Shown here: one piece after another, positions 55,059 to 64,000 of the stretch
How the letters are laid out: each line of letters starts with the position of its first letter
How positions within the stretch are numbered: position 1 is the first letter of the stretch
NCBI GenBank assembly: GCA_030424865.1
Contig: JAUHVR010000009.1
Span: 123,082-187,081, forward strand
Reading direction: 5' to 3'
Length of the DNA: 64,000 nt
Source of the DNA: Alphaproteobacteria bacterium
Lineage (GTDB): Bacteria > Pseudomonadota > Alphaproteobacteria > Rhodobacterales > Rhodobacteraceae
Position numbers and translations under genes: made by a program
Notes under the pieces: model-generated
The model's database searches: none
Seen by the model: the letters and a program-made list of their open reading frames with translations, nothing else
What the model was told of the DNA's origin: nothing

Positions 55059-55406
55059 ATGAAACGCGTCGCCCTGTTTGCCCTGCTTGTCACTCCTTTT
55101 GCCGTACACGCTCAGGACACGCCGGACCTCTTGTGCCGGGGCGACGTCCCCGAATGGCGGCTTGAAGTCATCGGTGAGCAGGCGCAGTTCATCTTTCCAG
55201 CCCGGACCGAGATGACGGTTCGCGCCGAAACGCGCGCCGAAAGAGCCGATTGGCCGCGCGCCCTGACCCTGATTGGGGACCGAGACACCGGTATCCTGAT
55301 CGTACACCAACGCGACTGCGGGACCGCGCCTTACGAGGCGCAGATGCTGACCCAACGGGGCCAGACGCCCATCCTGCTGACCGGATGTTGCGAGACACTC
55401 GAATGA
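55059..55406 (+). CDS. Periplasmic protein of unknown function
   Basis: 115 residues. A signal peptide (MKRVALFALLVTPFAVHA) is followed by a beta-rich mature part with LLCRGDVPEWRLEV, resembling the Cys-Gly-Pro-Trp pattern of the COG3650-type envelope proteins. A C-terminal CC pair is present. The ATG at 55059 is preferred over a TTG at 55041. It overlaps the EamA transporter gene by 4 bp. Confidence 0.7.
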   Translation: MKRVALFALLVTPFAVHAQDTPDLLCRGDVPEWRLEVIGEQAQFIFPARTEMTVRAETRAERADWPRALTLIGDRDTGILIVHQRDCGTAPYEAQMLTQRGQTPILLTGCCETLE

Positions 55407-56260
55407 ACCCAACTCTTGCCGGCGCGCTCTGGATGATCGGCTCCATTGTTTCCTTTTCGTCGATGGCCGTGGCCGGGCGTGCTGTCAGTCTGACGCTCGA
55501 TACTTTCGAGATCATGCTCTATCGCAGCGCCATCGGGGTCCTGATCGTTCTGGGGATTGCCACCTTCTCCGGCACTTTGTCCCAGATCACACGGCGCAAC
55601 CTGGGCCTGCACCTTGTCCGCAACATCAGCCACTTCACCGGACAGAACCTGTGGTTCTACGCGCTGACCGCGATTCCCCTCGCGCAGGTCTTTGCGCTCG
55701 AATTCACCTCGCCGCTTTGGGTGATCATCCTGTCGCCGCTGGTGCTGGGCGAACGATTGACGATGACCCGCGCTGTCACGGCACTGATCGGGTTCTGCGG
55801 AATTCTGATCGTTGCACGGCCAGGGGCAGTTCCGTTCGACTGGGGCATTGTCGCGGCGGCAGCCGCGGCGATCGGTTTTGCAGGGTCCGCCGTCTTTACC
55901 AAGCGCCTGACCCGGACCGAGACGATCACCTGCATCCTCTTCTACCTGACGGCCATGCAATTGACCTTTGGGGTGATCTGCGCAGGGTACGACGGTGACA
56001 TCGCTGTGCCGAGCCTGGCCAATTGGCCTTGGATCGTCCTGATCGGCCTTGCCGGACTGGTGGCGCACTACTGCCTGACCAAGGCTCTGTCACTCGCGCC
56101 GGCCACTGTCGTCATTCCGGTGGATTTTGTGCGCTTGCCCCTGATCGCGCTGATCGGAATGGTGCTCTACGCCGAGCCCATTGACGTCTGGGTCTTCGTC
56201 GGGGCCTTGGTCATTTTCGGCGCCAACTATGTGAATATCCTGAGAGAAACCCGATCGTAG
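55403..56260 (+). CDS. EamA/DMT-family transporter
   Basis: 285 residues with ten predicted TM helices arranged as two EamA repeats (residues about 5-135 and 150-280). The start is in an ATGA overlap with the preceding gene, so longer frames are not used. Members export metabolites or amino acids (RhaT/RarD/YdcZ group); substrate unknown. Confidence 0.9.
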   Translation: MNPTLAGALWMIGSIVSFSSMAVAGRAVSLTLDTFEIMLYRSAIGVLIVLGIATFSGTLSQITRRNLGLHLVRNISHFTGQNLWFYALTAIPLAQVFALEFTSPLWVIILSPLVLGERLTMTRAVTALIGFCGILIVARPGAVPFDWGIVAAAAAAIGFAGSAVFTKRLTRTETITCILFYLTAMQLTFGVICAGYDGDIAVPSLANWPWIVLIGLAGLVAHYCLTKALSLAPATVVIPVDFVRLPLIALIGMVLYAEPIDVWVFVGALVIFGANYVNILRETRS

Positions 56261-56292
56261 CCAAATTGTAACGCTGCGTCGAAAGCCCGCAC

Positions 56293-56307
56293 TTGACGCT
56301 TGGTCAA
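56293..56307. promoter_or_regulatory. Inverted repeat TTGAC-N5-GTCAA upstream of the FadL-like gene
   Basis: A 15-bp dyad about 75 bp upstream of the FadL-like gene, followed by another TTGAC. It may be an operator or simply two overlapping -35 elements. Confidence 0.3.
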
Positions 56308-56380
56308 AGATTGACGGTTTTGTGACAGCCCCGCTACCTGTTGATCCCAGAGGATGAATTATTATCCGGGGATGAGGACA

Positions 56381-57640
56381 ATGAGAAATATAATTGCGGG
56401 CACCTGCACCGCATGGCTTTGTGCATCACTTGCCCAAGCCGGGGGGATCGAACGCAACACAAACGACTATGGCAAGTTGTTTGATGACGGAAACCAGATC
56501 AGCTTCGCGCTGTCGTACGTGAATCCCGACGTCAGCGGGACCTATTCGCCCGTTGCTTTGGGTGCGGCCCTGTTGACCGGCGTGGGTGTCGGCGTGGCCG
56601 AAACCGGCAACATGAGCCGCAGCTACAACACGCTGAGTACGTCCTACACGGGCCAATTCAGCGAAAAGCTGTCGTTTGGCCTGTTCCAGAACGACGCCTA
56701 CGGTGCGGATTCCTTCTACACGCAAGGCTTCTACACCGGACTGCGCGCAGAGTGGAATTCAGACCAGCTGGCCGCGGTGCTGCGCTACGAGATCGCAGAC
56801 AACGTTTCGGTTATCGGCGGCCTACGCTATGTCCAGTCCGAGGCTGACATCACGATCCCTGACCAGATGATCCGCGCATCGACCGGGGCACGGGCCTTGG
56901 AACTGGCCGATGCCGCGACCGCGGCGGCCCTGGGGGGCGACCTCGCACTGGCCGCGACGCTTGGGGCACAGGCCGCGGCACTCAACACAATCGTGACCAC
57001 CACCCCTCCGGGCGGGCTGACCTATAACGCCCAGGGCGACAAGCGTGGGGATCTGGGCTATGTGCTTGGCTTTGCATATGAAATCCCGGACATCGCGCTG
57101 CGGATTGGCCTGACCTGGGAAAGCGAGATCCAGCACGACTTTGACAGTGCCGAACAACTTGTCGGGTTTGGCGTCGACGCGATGAACACCACCTCGGTCA
57201 TCATGCCTCAGTCCATCGCGCTGGACTTCCAGACCGGCATCGCCAAGGACACCCTGCTGTTTGGTCAGGTGAAATGGACCGAATGGTCGAAGTGGGAAGT
57301 CCGCACACCGGAATACGAAGCCATCACGGGCGGCGAGGTCACCGGCTTCGACAACGACACGGTGTCGTGGCAACTGGGCGTGGGTCGCCGCTTTTCCGAG
57401 TACACCTCGGGCTTTGCACAGCTGGGGTATGAAAAGGCACACGGCGGCGTGGCATCGCGCCTGTCCCCGACCGATGGCCGGATCTCTTTTGGTGTCGGAG
57501 GACAATACACCAAGGCCAACGTGAAGATCCGCGGTGGGATACAATACATCAAGCTTGGCGACGCTGTCGTTGCCGATGGCACCGAATTCAACGGCAACAG
57601 TGCGATTGCCGCAGGTGGTTCGATCACCCTGACGTTCTGA
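56381..57640 (+). CDS. FadL/OmpP1/TodX-family outer membrane transporter
   Basis: About 419 residues. A Sec signal peptide (MRNIIAGTCTAWLCASLAQAGG) is followed by a long beta barrel that ends in aromatic TLTF, an outer membrane insertion signal. FadL-type channels take up long-chain fatty acids and other hydrophobic compounds. In-frame ATG codons at 56354 and 56372 are possible; 56381 gives the cleanest signal peptide. The barrel has an Ala-rich insert near residues 180-220 (RALELADAATAAALGGDLAL). Confidence 0.87.
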   Translation: MRNIIAGTCTAWLCASLAQAGGIERNTNDYGKLFDDGNQISFALSYVNPDVSGTYSPVALGAALLTGVGVGVAETGNMSRSYNTLSTSYTGQFSEKLSFGLFQNDAYGADSFYTQGFYTGLRAEWNSDQLAAVLRYEIADNVSVIGGLRYVQSEADITIPDQMIRASTGARALELADAATAAALGGDLALAATLGAQAAALNTIVTTTPPGGLTYNAQGDKRGDLGYVLGFAYEIPDIALRIGLTWESEIQHDFDSAEQLVGFGVDAMNTTSVIMPQSIALDFQTGIAKDTLLFGQVKWTEWSKWEVRTPEYEAITGGEVTGFDNDTVSWQLGVGRRFSEYTSGFAQLGYEKAHGGVASRLSPTDGRISFGVGGQYTKANVKIRGGIQYIKLGDAVVADGTEFNGNSAIAAGGSITLTF

Positions 57641-57660
57641 GGCACCACCTCGTGACACAA

Positions 57661-57691
57661 GCCCCGGCGCAGCCGTCTGCGCCGGGGCTTT
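57661..57691 (+). terminator. Terminator of the FadL-like gene
   Basis: GCCCCGGCGCAG / CTGCGCCGGGGC, a 12-bp perfect stem with a 4-nt loop followed by TTT. Confidence 0.93.
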
Positions 57692-57780
57692 GCATTTCCA
57701 GACGGCAAGACCGGGTTTGACCTTGGCGGCGTCGCTGGCTACCAAGCGCAACAGTCAAGTTACCCAAGGCGCCGACACTC

Positions 57781-58653
57781 ATGCTGTATCCCTCCGCTCA
57801 GGCCTGGCGCGACGCGCCGCAAAAGCGCGTTTTGCTGTTTGCCATGTCGGGACTGGGCAAGACCCATGTTTCAAACATGCTGCGGGGCAGTGGCGAATGG
57901 TTCCACTACTCGATCGATTACCGCATCGGCACGCGTTACATGGGCGAATATATCGCCGACAACGCCAAGCGCGAGGCGATGAAGGTCCCCTTCCTGCGCG
58001 AGCTTTTGATGACGGATTCGATCTACATCGGATCAAACCTGAGTTTTGACAACCTGACCCCTGTCAGCACCTATCTCGGCAAACCGGGCGACCCGGCCAA
58101 GGGCGGCGTTCCGATCAAGGAATACCAGCGCCGGCAAGAGCAGTTCAAACGCGCCGAGATGCAGGCACTGCTGGACACCGCCTATTTCGCCGAACGCGCG
58201 CAGGACCTGTACGGCTACCCGAACTTCATCTGCGACACGGGCGGGTCGATCTGCGAATGGGTCGATCCCTACGATCCCAGCGACCCGATCCTGACCGAAC
58301 TGAGCAAGACCGCCCTGATGGTCTGGATCAAGGGCTCGGACGCCCATACCGAAGAACTGATCCGCCGCTTTGACCGCGCGCCCAAACCCATGGCCTATCA
58401 GCCCGAGTTCCTGTCCGCCTGCTGGGCAGAGTACCTGGACGAAACCGGCCAAAACGCCGATGACGTTGATCCCGATGCCTTTATCCGCTGGACCTATGCC
58501 CGCGCGCTGGCCCACCGACAGCCGCGTTATGCGGCGATGGCGCAGAACTGGGGGATCACGGTCACCTCGGAAGACATGGCCCAGGTCGACAGATCGCAGG
58601 CATTTGTATCGCTTGTGGCCCAAGCCCTTGAGACCCGCGCCCAAACCGCCTAA
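57781..58653 (+). CDS. P-loop nucleotide-binding protein preceding metA
   Basis: 290 residues. A Walker A-like motif [19 protein letters not shown] is near residue 22. No clear Walker B or kinase family signature; the [19 protein letters not shown] segment and helical C-terminus are not assigned. The order with metA (35-bp gap) suggests a shared transcript. It may be a small kinase or ATPase; function unknown. Confidence 0.75.
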   Translation: MLYPSAQAWRDAPQKRVLLFAMSGLGKTHVSNMLRGSGEWFHYSIDYRIGTRYMGEYIADNAKREAMKVPFLRELLMTDSIYIGSNLSFDNLTPVSTYLGKPGDPAKGGVPIKEYQRRQEQFKRAEMQALLDTAYFAERAQDLYGYPNFICDTGGSICEWVDPYDPSDPILTELSKTALMVWIKGSDAHTEELIRRFDRAPKPMAYQPEFLSACWAEYLDETGQNADDVDPDAFIRWTYARALAHRQPRYAAMAQNWGITVTSEDMAQVDRSQAFVSLVAQALETRAQTA

Positions 58654-58688
58654 GTCAGCCCTTCACTTTATCACGAAAAGCCGGACCC

Positions 58689-59630
58689 ATGCCCATCAAG
58701 CTGCCTGCCACCCTGCCTGCCTATGACGTTCTCTCGAAAGAGGGTGTCATGGTCATGCCCGAGGACGCGGCCAGCCAACAGGACATCCGGCCCCTGCGCA
58801 TCGGGCTCTTGAACCTGATGCCCAAGAAGATCCAGACCGAAAACCAGTTCGCCCGCCTGATCGGCGCGAGCCCGCTGCAGGTCGAACTCAGCCTCATCCG
58901 GATGAGCGAGCACGAGACCAAGAACACCGCCGCCGCGCACATGGAAAGCTTTTACCGCCCCTTCAACGAGGTCGAAGCCAGCGGCGAAAAGTTTGACGGC
59001 CTGATCATCACCGGCGCCCCGATTGAACATTTGCCCTACCAGCAAGTGACGTACTGGGACGAGCTCACGCGCGTGTTCGACTGGACCCAGACCAACGTGC
59101 ATTCCACCTTTGGCGTGTGCTGGGGCGGCATGGCGATGATCAACCATTTCCATGACGTGCCCAAACACCTGCTGGACGCCAAGGCCTTTGGTTGCGTGCG
59201 CCACAGGAACTGCGCGCCGGCCTCGCCCTATCTGCGAGGGTTCTCGGATGACATGGTGATCCCGGTCAGCCGCTGGACCGAGCTGAAACGCGCCGAGATC
59301 GAGGCCGCTGGCCTGCCGATCCTGGTCGACAGCGCCGAAACCGGCCCCTGCCTGGTCGAGGATCCCGAGCATCGCGCGCTCTATATCTTCAATCACTTCG
59401 AATACGACAGTGACACGCTGAAACAGGAATACGACCGCGATGTCGCCGCCGAAGCGCCGATCAACGTGCCCGCGAACTATTATCCCGACGACGACCCGTC
59501 GCAGCCGCCGCAGAACCGCTGGCGCAGCCACGCGCATCTTCTTTATGGAAACTGGATCTCCGAGGTCTATCTGACAACCCCGTATGACATGTCGCAGATC
59601 GGGCTTTCGTCGACCGACCTGCGCAAGTAG
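58689..59630 (+). CDS. metA: Homoserine O-acyltransferase (probably O-acetyltransferase)
   Basis: 313 residues of the MetA family, first committed step of methionine synthesis. The nucleophile Cys (about 144) is in [11 protein letters not shown], with a catalytic His in FNHFEYD. The acyl-donor selectivity block reads [10 protein letters not shown]: Glu at about 113 corresponds to the position that is Gly in E. coli succinyltransferase and Glu in acetyl-CoA-using enzymes. So acetyl-CoA is the likely donor despite the family name. Confidence 0.95.
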   Translation: MPIKLPATLPAYDVLSKEGVMVMPEDAASQQDIRPLRIGLLNLMPKKIQTENQFARLIGASPLQVELSLIRMSEHETKNTAAAHMESFYRPFNEVEASGEKFDGLIITGAPIEHLPYQQVTYWDELTRVFDWTQTNVHSTFGVCWGGMAMINHFHDVPKHLLDAKAFGCVRHRNCAPASPYLRGFSDDMVIPVSRWTELKRAEIEAAGLPILVDSAETGPCLVEDPEHRALYIFNHFEYDSDTLKQEYDRDVAAEAPINVPANYYPDDDPSQPPQNRWRSHAHLLYGNWISEVYLTTPYDMSQIGLSSTDLRK

Positions 59631-59644
59631 CACGGAGGCAGACC

Positions 59645-60613
59645 TTGCTGGCCAAGGCCATTCTGATCGCCGGTGCCGCCTTTGCAGTGCTGGCCGTTGC
59701 GGCCAACGTCCTGGCCCACCGACGTGAGGCGGCAAGCCAGTCGGGCTGGCCCCCGGTTGGGCAATTTGTCGATGTTGACGGCGTGCAGGTGCACGCCTGG
59801 GTCAAGGGCGACGGCCCTGACCTTGTCATGATCCACGGCGCTGGCGGCAACCTGCGCGAGTTCACCTTTGCCCTGGTCGATCAGCTGGCCGAACGCTACC
59901 GCGTGATCCTGATGGATCGGCCTGGTCTTGGATACACCGGTCGCCTTCGCCCGGAATACGCATCGCTCTGGACCGCGCGGGCCGAAACCCCGCAAGAGCA
60001 AGCCCGGGTGCTTGCACAGGCCGCGCGCCAACTGGGGGCCCAGCGGCCCATCGTTCTGGGCCATTCCTTTGGCGGTGCCGTCGCACTGGCCTGGGGGCTT
60101 GACCAGGACGCGGCTGCCCTGGTGCTGGTGTCCGGCGTGGCTCTGCCCTGGCCCGGCCCCCTGTCGCGCACCTATTCGCTGTTGGGCGCGCATCCCGGCG
60201 ACCTGGTTGTCCCGACGGCCGTCAGCGGTTTCATGAGTGACAAGGCGGTCGAGGCCACGCTGGACGGCATCTTTGCGCCCCAGCCAGTGCCCCAAGGCTA
60301 TGCCGCCCACATTGGTCCGCGTCTGTCGGTGCGGCGATCGGTGCTGCGTGCCAATGCGCGGCAGGTGCTCAATCTGCGCCCCCAGGTGGTGGAGATGTCC
60401 CGGCGCTATGACACGCTGACCCTGCCGATCGAGGTCCTGCATGGCGATGCAGACACCATTGTGCCGATCACGGTCCATGCCCGCCCCCTGTCGCAGCGCC
60501 TGCCTTCGGCCCATCTGACGGAACTTCCGGGCGTGGGGCACATGCCCCATCACACGAACCCGCAGGCGGTGATCGATGCAATCGATCGCGCCGCAGACCG
60601 CGCTGGCCTCTGA
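59645..60613 (+). CDS. Alpha/beta hydrolase
   Basis: 322 residues with a TTG start, supported by GGAGG six nt upstream. An N-terminal TM or signal anchor (LAKAILIAGAAFAVLAVAANVLA) is followed by the hydrolase domain: oxyanion block MIHGAGGNLREF, nucleophile Ser in LGHSFGGAVAL, Asp in LHGDADTIVPI and His in GVGHMPHHTNP. It lies 14 bp after metA and is probably co-transcribed. Substrate unknown. Confidence 0.88.
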   Translation: MLAKAILIAGAAFAVLAVAANVLAHRREAASQSGWPPVGQFVDVDGVQVHAWVKGDGPDLVMIHGAGGNLREFTFALVDQLAERYRVILMDRPGLGYTGRLRPEYASLWTARAETPQEQARVLAQAARQLGAQRPIVLGHSFGGAVALAWGLDQDAAALVLVSGVALPWPGPLSRTYSLLGAHPGDLVVPTAVSGFMSDKAVEATLDGIFAPQPVPQGYAAHIGPRLSVRRSVLRANARQVLNLRPQVVEMSRRYDTLTLPIEVLHGDADTIVPITVHARPLSQRLPSAHLTELPGVGHMPHHTNPQAVIDAIDRAADRAGL

Positions 60614-60620
60614 ACCGGGT

Positions 60621-63152
60621 TCAGCCCAGTGCCTTGGCGACTTCGGTCCAGCGGGCCACGGCCATGGGCGCCAATGCGGCCACCCGCGCCTGATCGTCGT
60701 CACGCGCGGCCTCTTCGATGGCGATCAACTGATCCCGCAGCGCCAATGCCCCAAAGGCGGCCGCACTGCCCGCGGATTTGTGACAGCGGTGCGCGACCTC
60801 GTCCATGTCGCTTGGACCGGCGTCGAGCCAGGCTGCCATGTCCTGACCTTCGGTCAGAAAACGCGATTTCAGAACGTCAAAGACCGTGTCCCCCAATTCG
60901 TCCTTCATCTGGGTCAATGCATCTGAAAGTGGGTTGTCGGCTGTGCCCGTATCAACGGCCCCGGATCGCGCCACCCCGGCAAGGGCTGACACGACATTGG
61001 CACGGATCAGCGGCTTGCCCAGAAACCCGTTCATCCCGGCCGCCAGGAACCGCTCTTGATCGGTCGCAAGGACGTTGGCCGACACCGCATAGATCGGCGT
61101 TTCGGACCAAGGCGGCGCAGCGGCACGGATGCGCTTGGTGGCTTCCAGCCCGTCCATGACCGGCATGCTGATGTCCATAAAGATCACGTCAAAGCGGTGC
61201 GCCAAGGCTGCCGAGACGCCCTCTTCCCCGTTTTCCACCCAGGTCACCTGATGCCCAAGGTTGACCAGCATTTCCTCGGCCACCATCCGGTTGATGGCGT
61301 TGTCTTCGACCAGCAGAATATCCAGCACGGTTTGCGTTTCGGGTTCTGCTGTTTTGGACGTATCCGGGGCGGGCGCCTCGGAGCGCTGCAAGGGGATCCG
61401 AAACCAGAAATCGCTGCCCTGCCCCAGGCGGCTTTCGACGCCCATTTCGCCGCCGAACGCCTCGACCAGGCGCCGGGCGATGCCAAGTCCCAGACCCGTG
61501 CCGCCGACCTGCCGACCAAAGGTCGGATCGGTTGTGTGGAAATCCTCAAAGACCTTGTCCAGATCCTCGGTCTTGATCCCGACGCCGGTGTCGATGACCC
61601 GAAAGGTCACTTCGACATCTTTGTCACCGCCAGCGTCCCACCGCGCCTCGATGCGAACGGTGCCATCGCGTGTGAACTTGATCGCATTGCTCACCAGGTT
61701 CAGCAGCACCTGCTGCAGGCGTTTGGCGTCGGTGGCGACCCAGTCCAGCGCCTCGCCGGTCCAGGTCCAACTGATCGTGTTTCCATTGGCGCGGGCCGCG
61801 CCGGTCTGGCCGTCAACGATGCCCTGCAGCAGATCGCCCAGATGCACGGGCTCTTGCCCCATCTCGGCCTTGCCGGATTCGAAGCTGGCGATGTCCAGAA
61901 CCGTGTCCACATGCTCGATCAACAGCTCGCCCGAGATCTGCATGTTGTCGACATAACGTCTTTGGTCGACAGACAGCTTGGTGTCCCCAAGCAGCGTCAG
62001 GTTCCCAAGCACGCCGTTCAACGGCGTTCTGATCTCGTGGCTCATGACGGTCAGAAAATCCGCCTTGGCCTTTTCACCCGCCAAAGCCCGATCCCGCGCG
62101 TCCACCAGTTCGGTTTCGGCCGCCACGCGGGCCGAGATGTCCCGAAGAAAGCCGATGATGATCCGTGTGTCGCCCGAGGTCGCGGACTGCAGCGCCAGTT
62201 CGGTCGGAAAGATCGTGCCGTCCGCGCGCATCGCGTCCAGTCGTACCCGGCCATGGCCGACGACACGGGTTTCGCCGGTGTCGCGCATCCGCTCCATTCC
62301 CGCGCGATGCGCCTCGCGCAGATGCGGTGGCACGATCACGTCACCGATGTTCAGGCCCCGTACGTCTTCGAGCTTGTGTTGAAAAATCCGCTCTGCCGCC
62401 GCGTTGAAGTCCAGGATGCGCCCCTCGGTGTCGGACACGATGACACCATCCAGCGAGGTCGACAGGATCGTGTTCATGCGCAGGTTCGCTTCGGCCAGGG
62501 CAACGCCGCGTTGCTGGGTCAACCGGCTGACCGCGGTGGAATAGAGCGCCAGCAAACCCAGCGCGCCCAACAATAGGGCCGAGACAGCCGCAAGGCGCAA
62601 CAAGGCGACAGACATGCTGGATCTTTGTTCGTCCGACCGTTTTGCAAACTCTGCCAATCCGGAACTGGCCAGGGTTCGGATGGACAGGCGCAGCGTGTCG
62701 GCATCTTCGATGATTTGCGGCAGACCCGCGGCAAGCGTTGCGTCGTCGGCGTCGATCAGGTCAACCGTGCGGTCCAGAAACGCCCGCGCGGCAGCCAGCG
62801 CGGCGACATAGGCCGATCCTTCGTCAACCTCGCCGTAGATCGGACTGTTCCGCAGCGTTTCGACGCGGCTGTAGAAGATGTCGAATTCTTCGCGGATCTT
62901 TTCAAGATCAGGGCTGCCGTCGCCAGGACGAAGGGCTGCCTGAAGCTCAAGGAATTCGACCTCTGCCTGCGACAGGGTCCATTGCACGTTGTCCGATTTG
63001 CTGGCTTCCAGCAATTGCAGGTCGCGAATGACCGATTGCACAAGGATGGCGATCACCCCGATGCAAACAACCACGACGCCAGCGACCAAAGCACTGCCTG
63101 TCAGGAACCTTGGTCTTGAAACGGGGGGGACAGGCGCGTCAGAGGGTTCCAT
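60621..63152 (-). CDS. Hybrid sensor histidine kinase (PAS-HisKA-HATPase-REC-Hpt)
   Basis: About 843 residues. Two TMs (residues about 15-35 and 185-210) flank a periplasmic helical sensor region. A PAS domain follows (ILSTSLDGVIVSDTEGRI), then HisKA with the phosphoacceptor His in VMSHEIRTPLNG, HATPase with DTGVGI and GGTGLGLGIA, a receiver domain with LLVEDNAINR and phosphoacceptor Asp in FMDISMPVMDG, and a C-terminal Hpt domain with CHKSAGSAAAFG. It is a phosphorelay kinase; no response regulator with DNA-binding domain lies nearby. ATG at 63152 is used; a GTG two codons earlier is possible. Confidence 0.92.
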   Translation of the reverse strand: MEPSDAPVPPVSRPRFLTGSALVAGVVVVCIGVIAILVQSVIRDLQLLEASKSDNVQWTLSQAEVEFLELQAALRPGDGSPDLEKIREEFDIFYSRVETLRNSPIYGEVDEGSAYVAALAAARAFLDRTVDLIDADDATLAAGLPQIIEDADTLRLSIRTLASSGLAEFAKRSDEQRSSMSVALLRLAAVSALLLGALGLLALYSTAVSRLTQQRGVALAEANLRMNTILSTSLDGVIVSDTEGRILDFNAAAERIFQHKLEDVRGLNIGDVIVPPHLREAHRAGMERMRDTGETRVVGHGRVRLDAMRADGTIFPTELALQSATSGDTRIIIGFLRDISARVAAETELVDARDRALAGEKAKADFLTVMSHEIRTPLNGVLGNLTLLGDTKLSVDQRRYVDNMQISGELLIEHVDTVLDIASFESGKAEMGQEPVHLGDLLQGIVDGQTGAARANGNTISWTWTGEALDWVATDAKRLQQVLLNLVSNAIKFTRDGTVRIEARWDAGGDKDVEVTFRVIDTGVGIKTEDLDKVFEDFHTTDPTFGRQVGGTGLGLGIARRLVEAFGGEMGVESRLGQGSDFWFRIPLQRSEAPAPDTSKTAEPETQTVLDILLVEDNAINRMVAEEMLVNLGHQVTWVENGEEGVSAALAHRFDVIFMDISMPVMDGLEATKRIRAAAPPWSETPIYAVSANVLATDQERFLAAGMNGFLGKPLIRANVVSALAGVARSGAVDTGTADNPLSDALTQMKDELGDTVFDVLKSRFLTEGQDMAAWLDAGPSDMDEVAHRCHKSAGSAAAFGALALRDQLIAIEEAARDDDQARVAALAPMAVARWTEVAKALG

Positions 63153-63183
63153 ATCCACCCGATTGCTGAGTCACACCCCAAGG

Positions 63184-63693
63184 CTATTGCGTGATTGTCA
63201 TCCGATCAAGTTGCCAGATGCTACGCGAATAGATGACTTCAGTCCGGTAATCGGCAGAACTGTCAAACGGGTAGATCACCCAAAGCGGTCCCTTGTCCCG
63301 ACGCGACATCGTCTCGCCATTGCGCTCGTAGGCCACGATCGGCCCATCTTCGACAGCATCGGTCATCGGAATCTGGACCGTGTAATCATTGATGGCCGAT
63401 GCGGCGATCATGCCGCCCGTGGCGCCCAGCATCTCCATCAAGACGTTCAGCGGCACACCCACAAAGGTCTGCGGGCCCTCGGTCCAGATGGTTGTCGTCT
63501 GGATTTCCACCCCACCAACCTCGCGCAGCATGTCCAGATCGAACTGCGCCGCGCCATCTGCATTGGTCTGCGAAATCTCACCCGATACCGTCAAAACGAC
63601 CCGCCCATTGGGCACCGCCAACTCATCTGCAGACGCCGACAAGGCAAAAAACATGCCAAACAGCGCCCAAATCCCCGTCAAGATCTTGGCCAT
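63184..63693 (-). CDS. Periplasmic molybdopterin-oxidoreductase-fold protein lacking Cys
   Basis: 169 residues. A signal peptide (MAKILTGIWALFGMFFALSASA) is followed by a domain resembling the Moco-binding sulfite-oxidase fold (VLTVSGEISQTN, then GVPLNVLMEMLGATGG, AINDYTVQIPM and GPLWVIYPFD). The mature protein contains no cysteine, so the usual Mo ligand is missing; it probably binds something else or acts as a sensor partner. It is encoded 31 bp upstream of the hybrid kinase on the same strand, so it probably feeds the kinase's periplasmic input. Confidence 0.8.
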   Translation of the reverse strand: MAKILTGIWALFGMFFALSASADELAVPNGRVVLTVSGEISQTNADGAAQFDLDMLREVGGVEIQTTTIWTEGPQTFVGVPLNVLMEMLGATGGMIAASAINDYTVQIPMTDAVEDGPIVAYERNGETMSRRDKGPLWVIYPFDSSADYRTEVIYSRSIWQLDRMTITQ

Positions 63694-63880
63694 CGAACTT
63701 TCCCTCAAAATGTCGCTCCCAGTTTTGCCACGCAGACTGGCGAGTTTCACCAGTGCATTCGGATGTTCCAACCCATCCTTTCGGATATACACGGCATGTA
63801 GGCGCAAAGACTTTCGATTTTCCCTTTTCCGACCTCGCTATCGCGTCTTCGGGGTTTTCTTAAGCGATCAGCCATCCTAG

Positions 63881-64000
63881 GGTCAGGATGCATTGATTTC
63901 CGGAGCGCTACGTGATTCACGGCCCGGAAAACGGAGCGGTGACATGAGCGACCTTTTCTGGCTGACTGACGAGCAGATGGCCAAGCTTTCCCCTTTCTTC
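63881..64000 (+). mobile_element. Left end of an IS5-like insertion sequence, cut by window edge
   Basis: The transposase start at 63944 is preceded by about 63 bp of non-coding DNA. A CTAG at 63877-63880 could be the target site typical of IS5-group elements, which would place the left inverted repeat at about 63881. The boundary is a guess because the right end is outside the window. Confidence 0.5.
63944..64000 (+). CDS. IS5-family transposase, N-terminus only
   Basis: Nineteen codons are visible (SDLFWLTDEQMAKLSPFF after the Met). This matches the beginning of IS5-type transposases (WLTDEQMxxLxPFF), which carry a DDE catalytic domain further on. The remainder is outside the window. Confidence 0.8.
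   Translation, partial: MSDLFWLTDEQMAKLSPFF

Noticed and set aside
57692..57780. SAM-II riboswitch before the metA operon
   Set aside because: No pseudoknot-type conserved blocks are visible in the 90 bp before the P-loop gene, and only 35 bp precede metA.

Overview
The window reads as chromosomal DNA of a marine Rhodobacterales (Roseobacter-group) alphaproteobacterium. The reasons are high GC, dense coding, a soxBDAG sarcosine oxidase operon, a cobS/cobT aerobic cobaltochelatase pair, a DUF6456/DUF6477 divergent pair, a cytochrome c' gene, a non-pyrrolysine MttB homologue, several RTX proteins and a CtrA-type box (TTAA-N7-TTAA). I see no rRNA, tRNA, CRISPR array, phage or integrative element. 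The only mobile DNA is the left end of an IS5-like element cut by the right edge.

Layout. 1-3652: 3' part of a large RND efflux permease. 3713-9711 (minus): an Atm1-type ABC exporter followed by two tandem paralogous RTX proteins. 9809-14656: a LysM protein with a 14-copy 42-bp minisatellite, a LOG-family hydrolase, then sodB with a metallophosphoesterase and a small secreted protein. 14725-19969 (minus): sarcosine oxidase (soxB, soxD, soxA, soxG). 20177-22149: ccmI, ruvX and a DUF1289 gene. 22211-25180 (minus): a membrane-anchored Asp/Gly/His-rich RTX protein behind a CtrA-like box, a 2OG-Fe(II) oxygenase translationally coupled to dusA, and dusA. 25341-29464: GFA protein, gatB, DUF4177 protein, J-domain protein and YceI. 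29461-30598 (minus): a ClpP-fold protein and an exported MsrB. 30782-35466: cobS, two tandem small secreted Cys-containing paralogues, a racemase-fold protein lacking both catalytic cysteines, and cobT. 35889-43346: M24 aminopeptidase, DUF427, DUF900 hydrolase, ClC channel and a D-lactate/glycolate oxidase. 43369-50216: COQ10-like protein, hpt, a LysR regulator divergent from two c-type cytochromes, lipA, peroxiredoxin, and DUF6456/DUF6477. 50227-60613: mttB-like, GNAT, guaA, sulfotransferase-like, EamA transporter, FadL-like porin, P-loop protein, metA and an alpha/beta hydrolase. 60621-63693 (minus): a hybrid histidine kinase with a cysteine-free molybdopterin-fold protein.

How the parts work together. 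The sarcosine oxidase genes, the MttB homologue and dehydrogenase/oxidase genes fit a life on methylated amines, betaines and small organic acids. CobST supplies cobalt insertion for B12, which corrinoid-dependent methyl transfer needs. CcmI, the cytochromes c and the COQ10-like protein belong to respiratory electron transport. SodB, MsrB and peroxiredoxin handle oxidants, and sarcosine oxidase itself produces H2O2. The RTX proteins point to Ca-binding exported surface or extracellular proteins. Many genes are coupled by 4-bp ATGA/GTGA overlaps, and these were used here to fix start codons.
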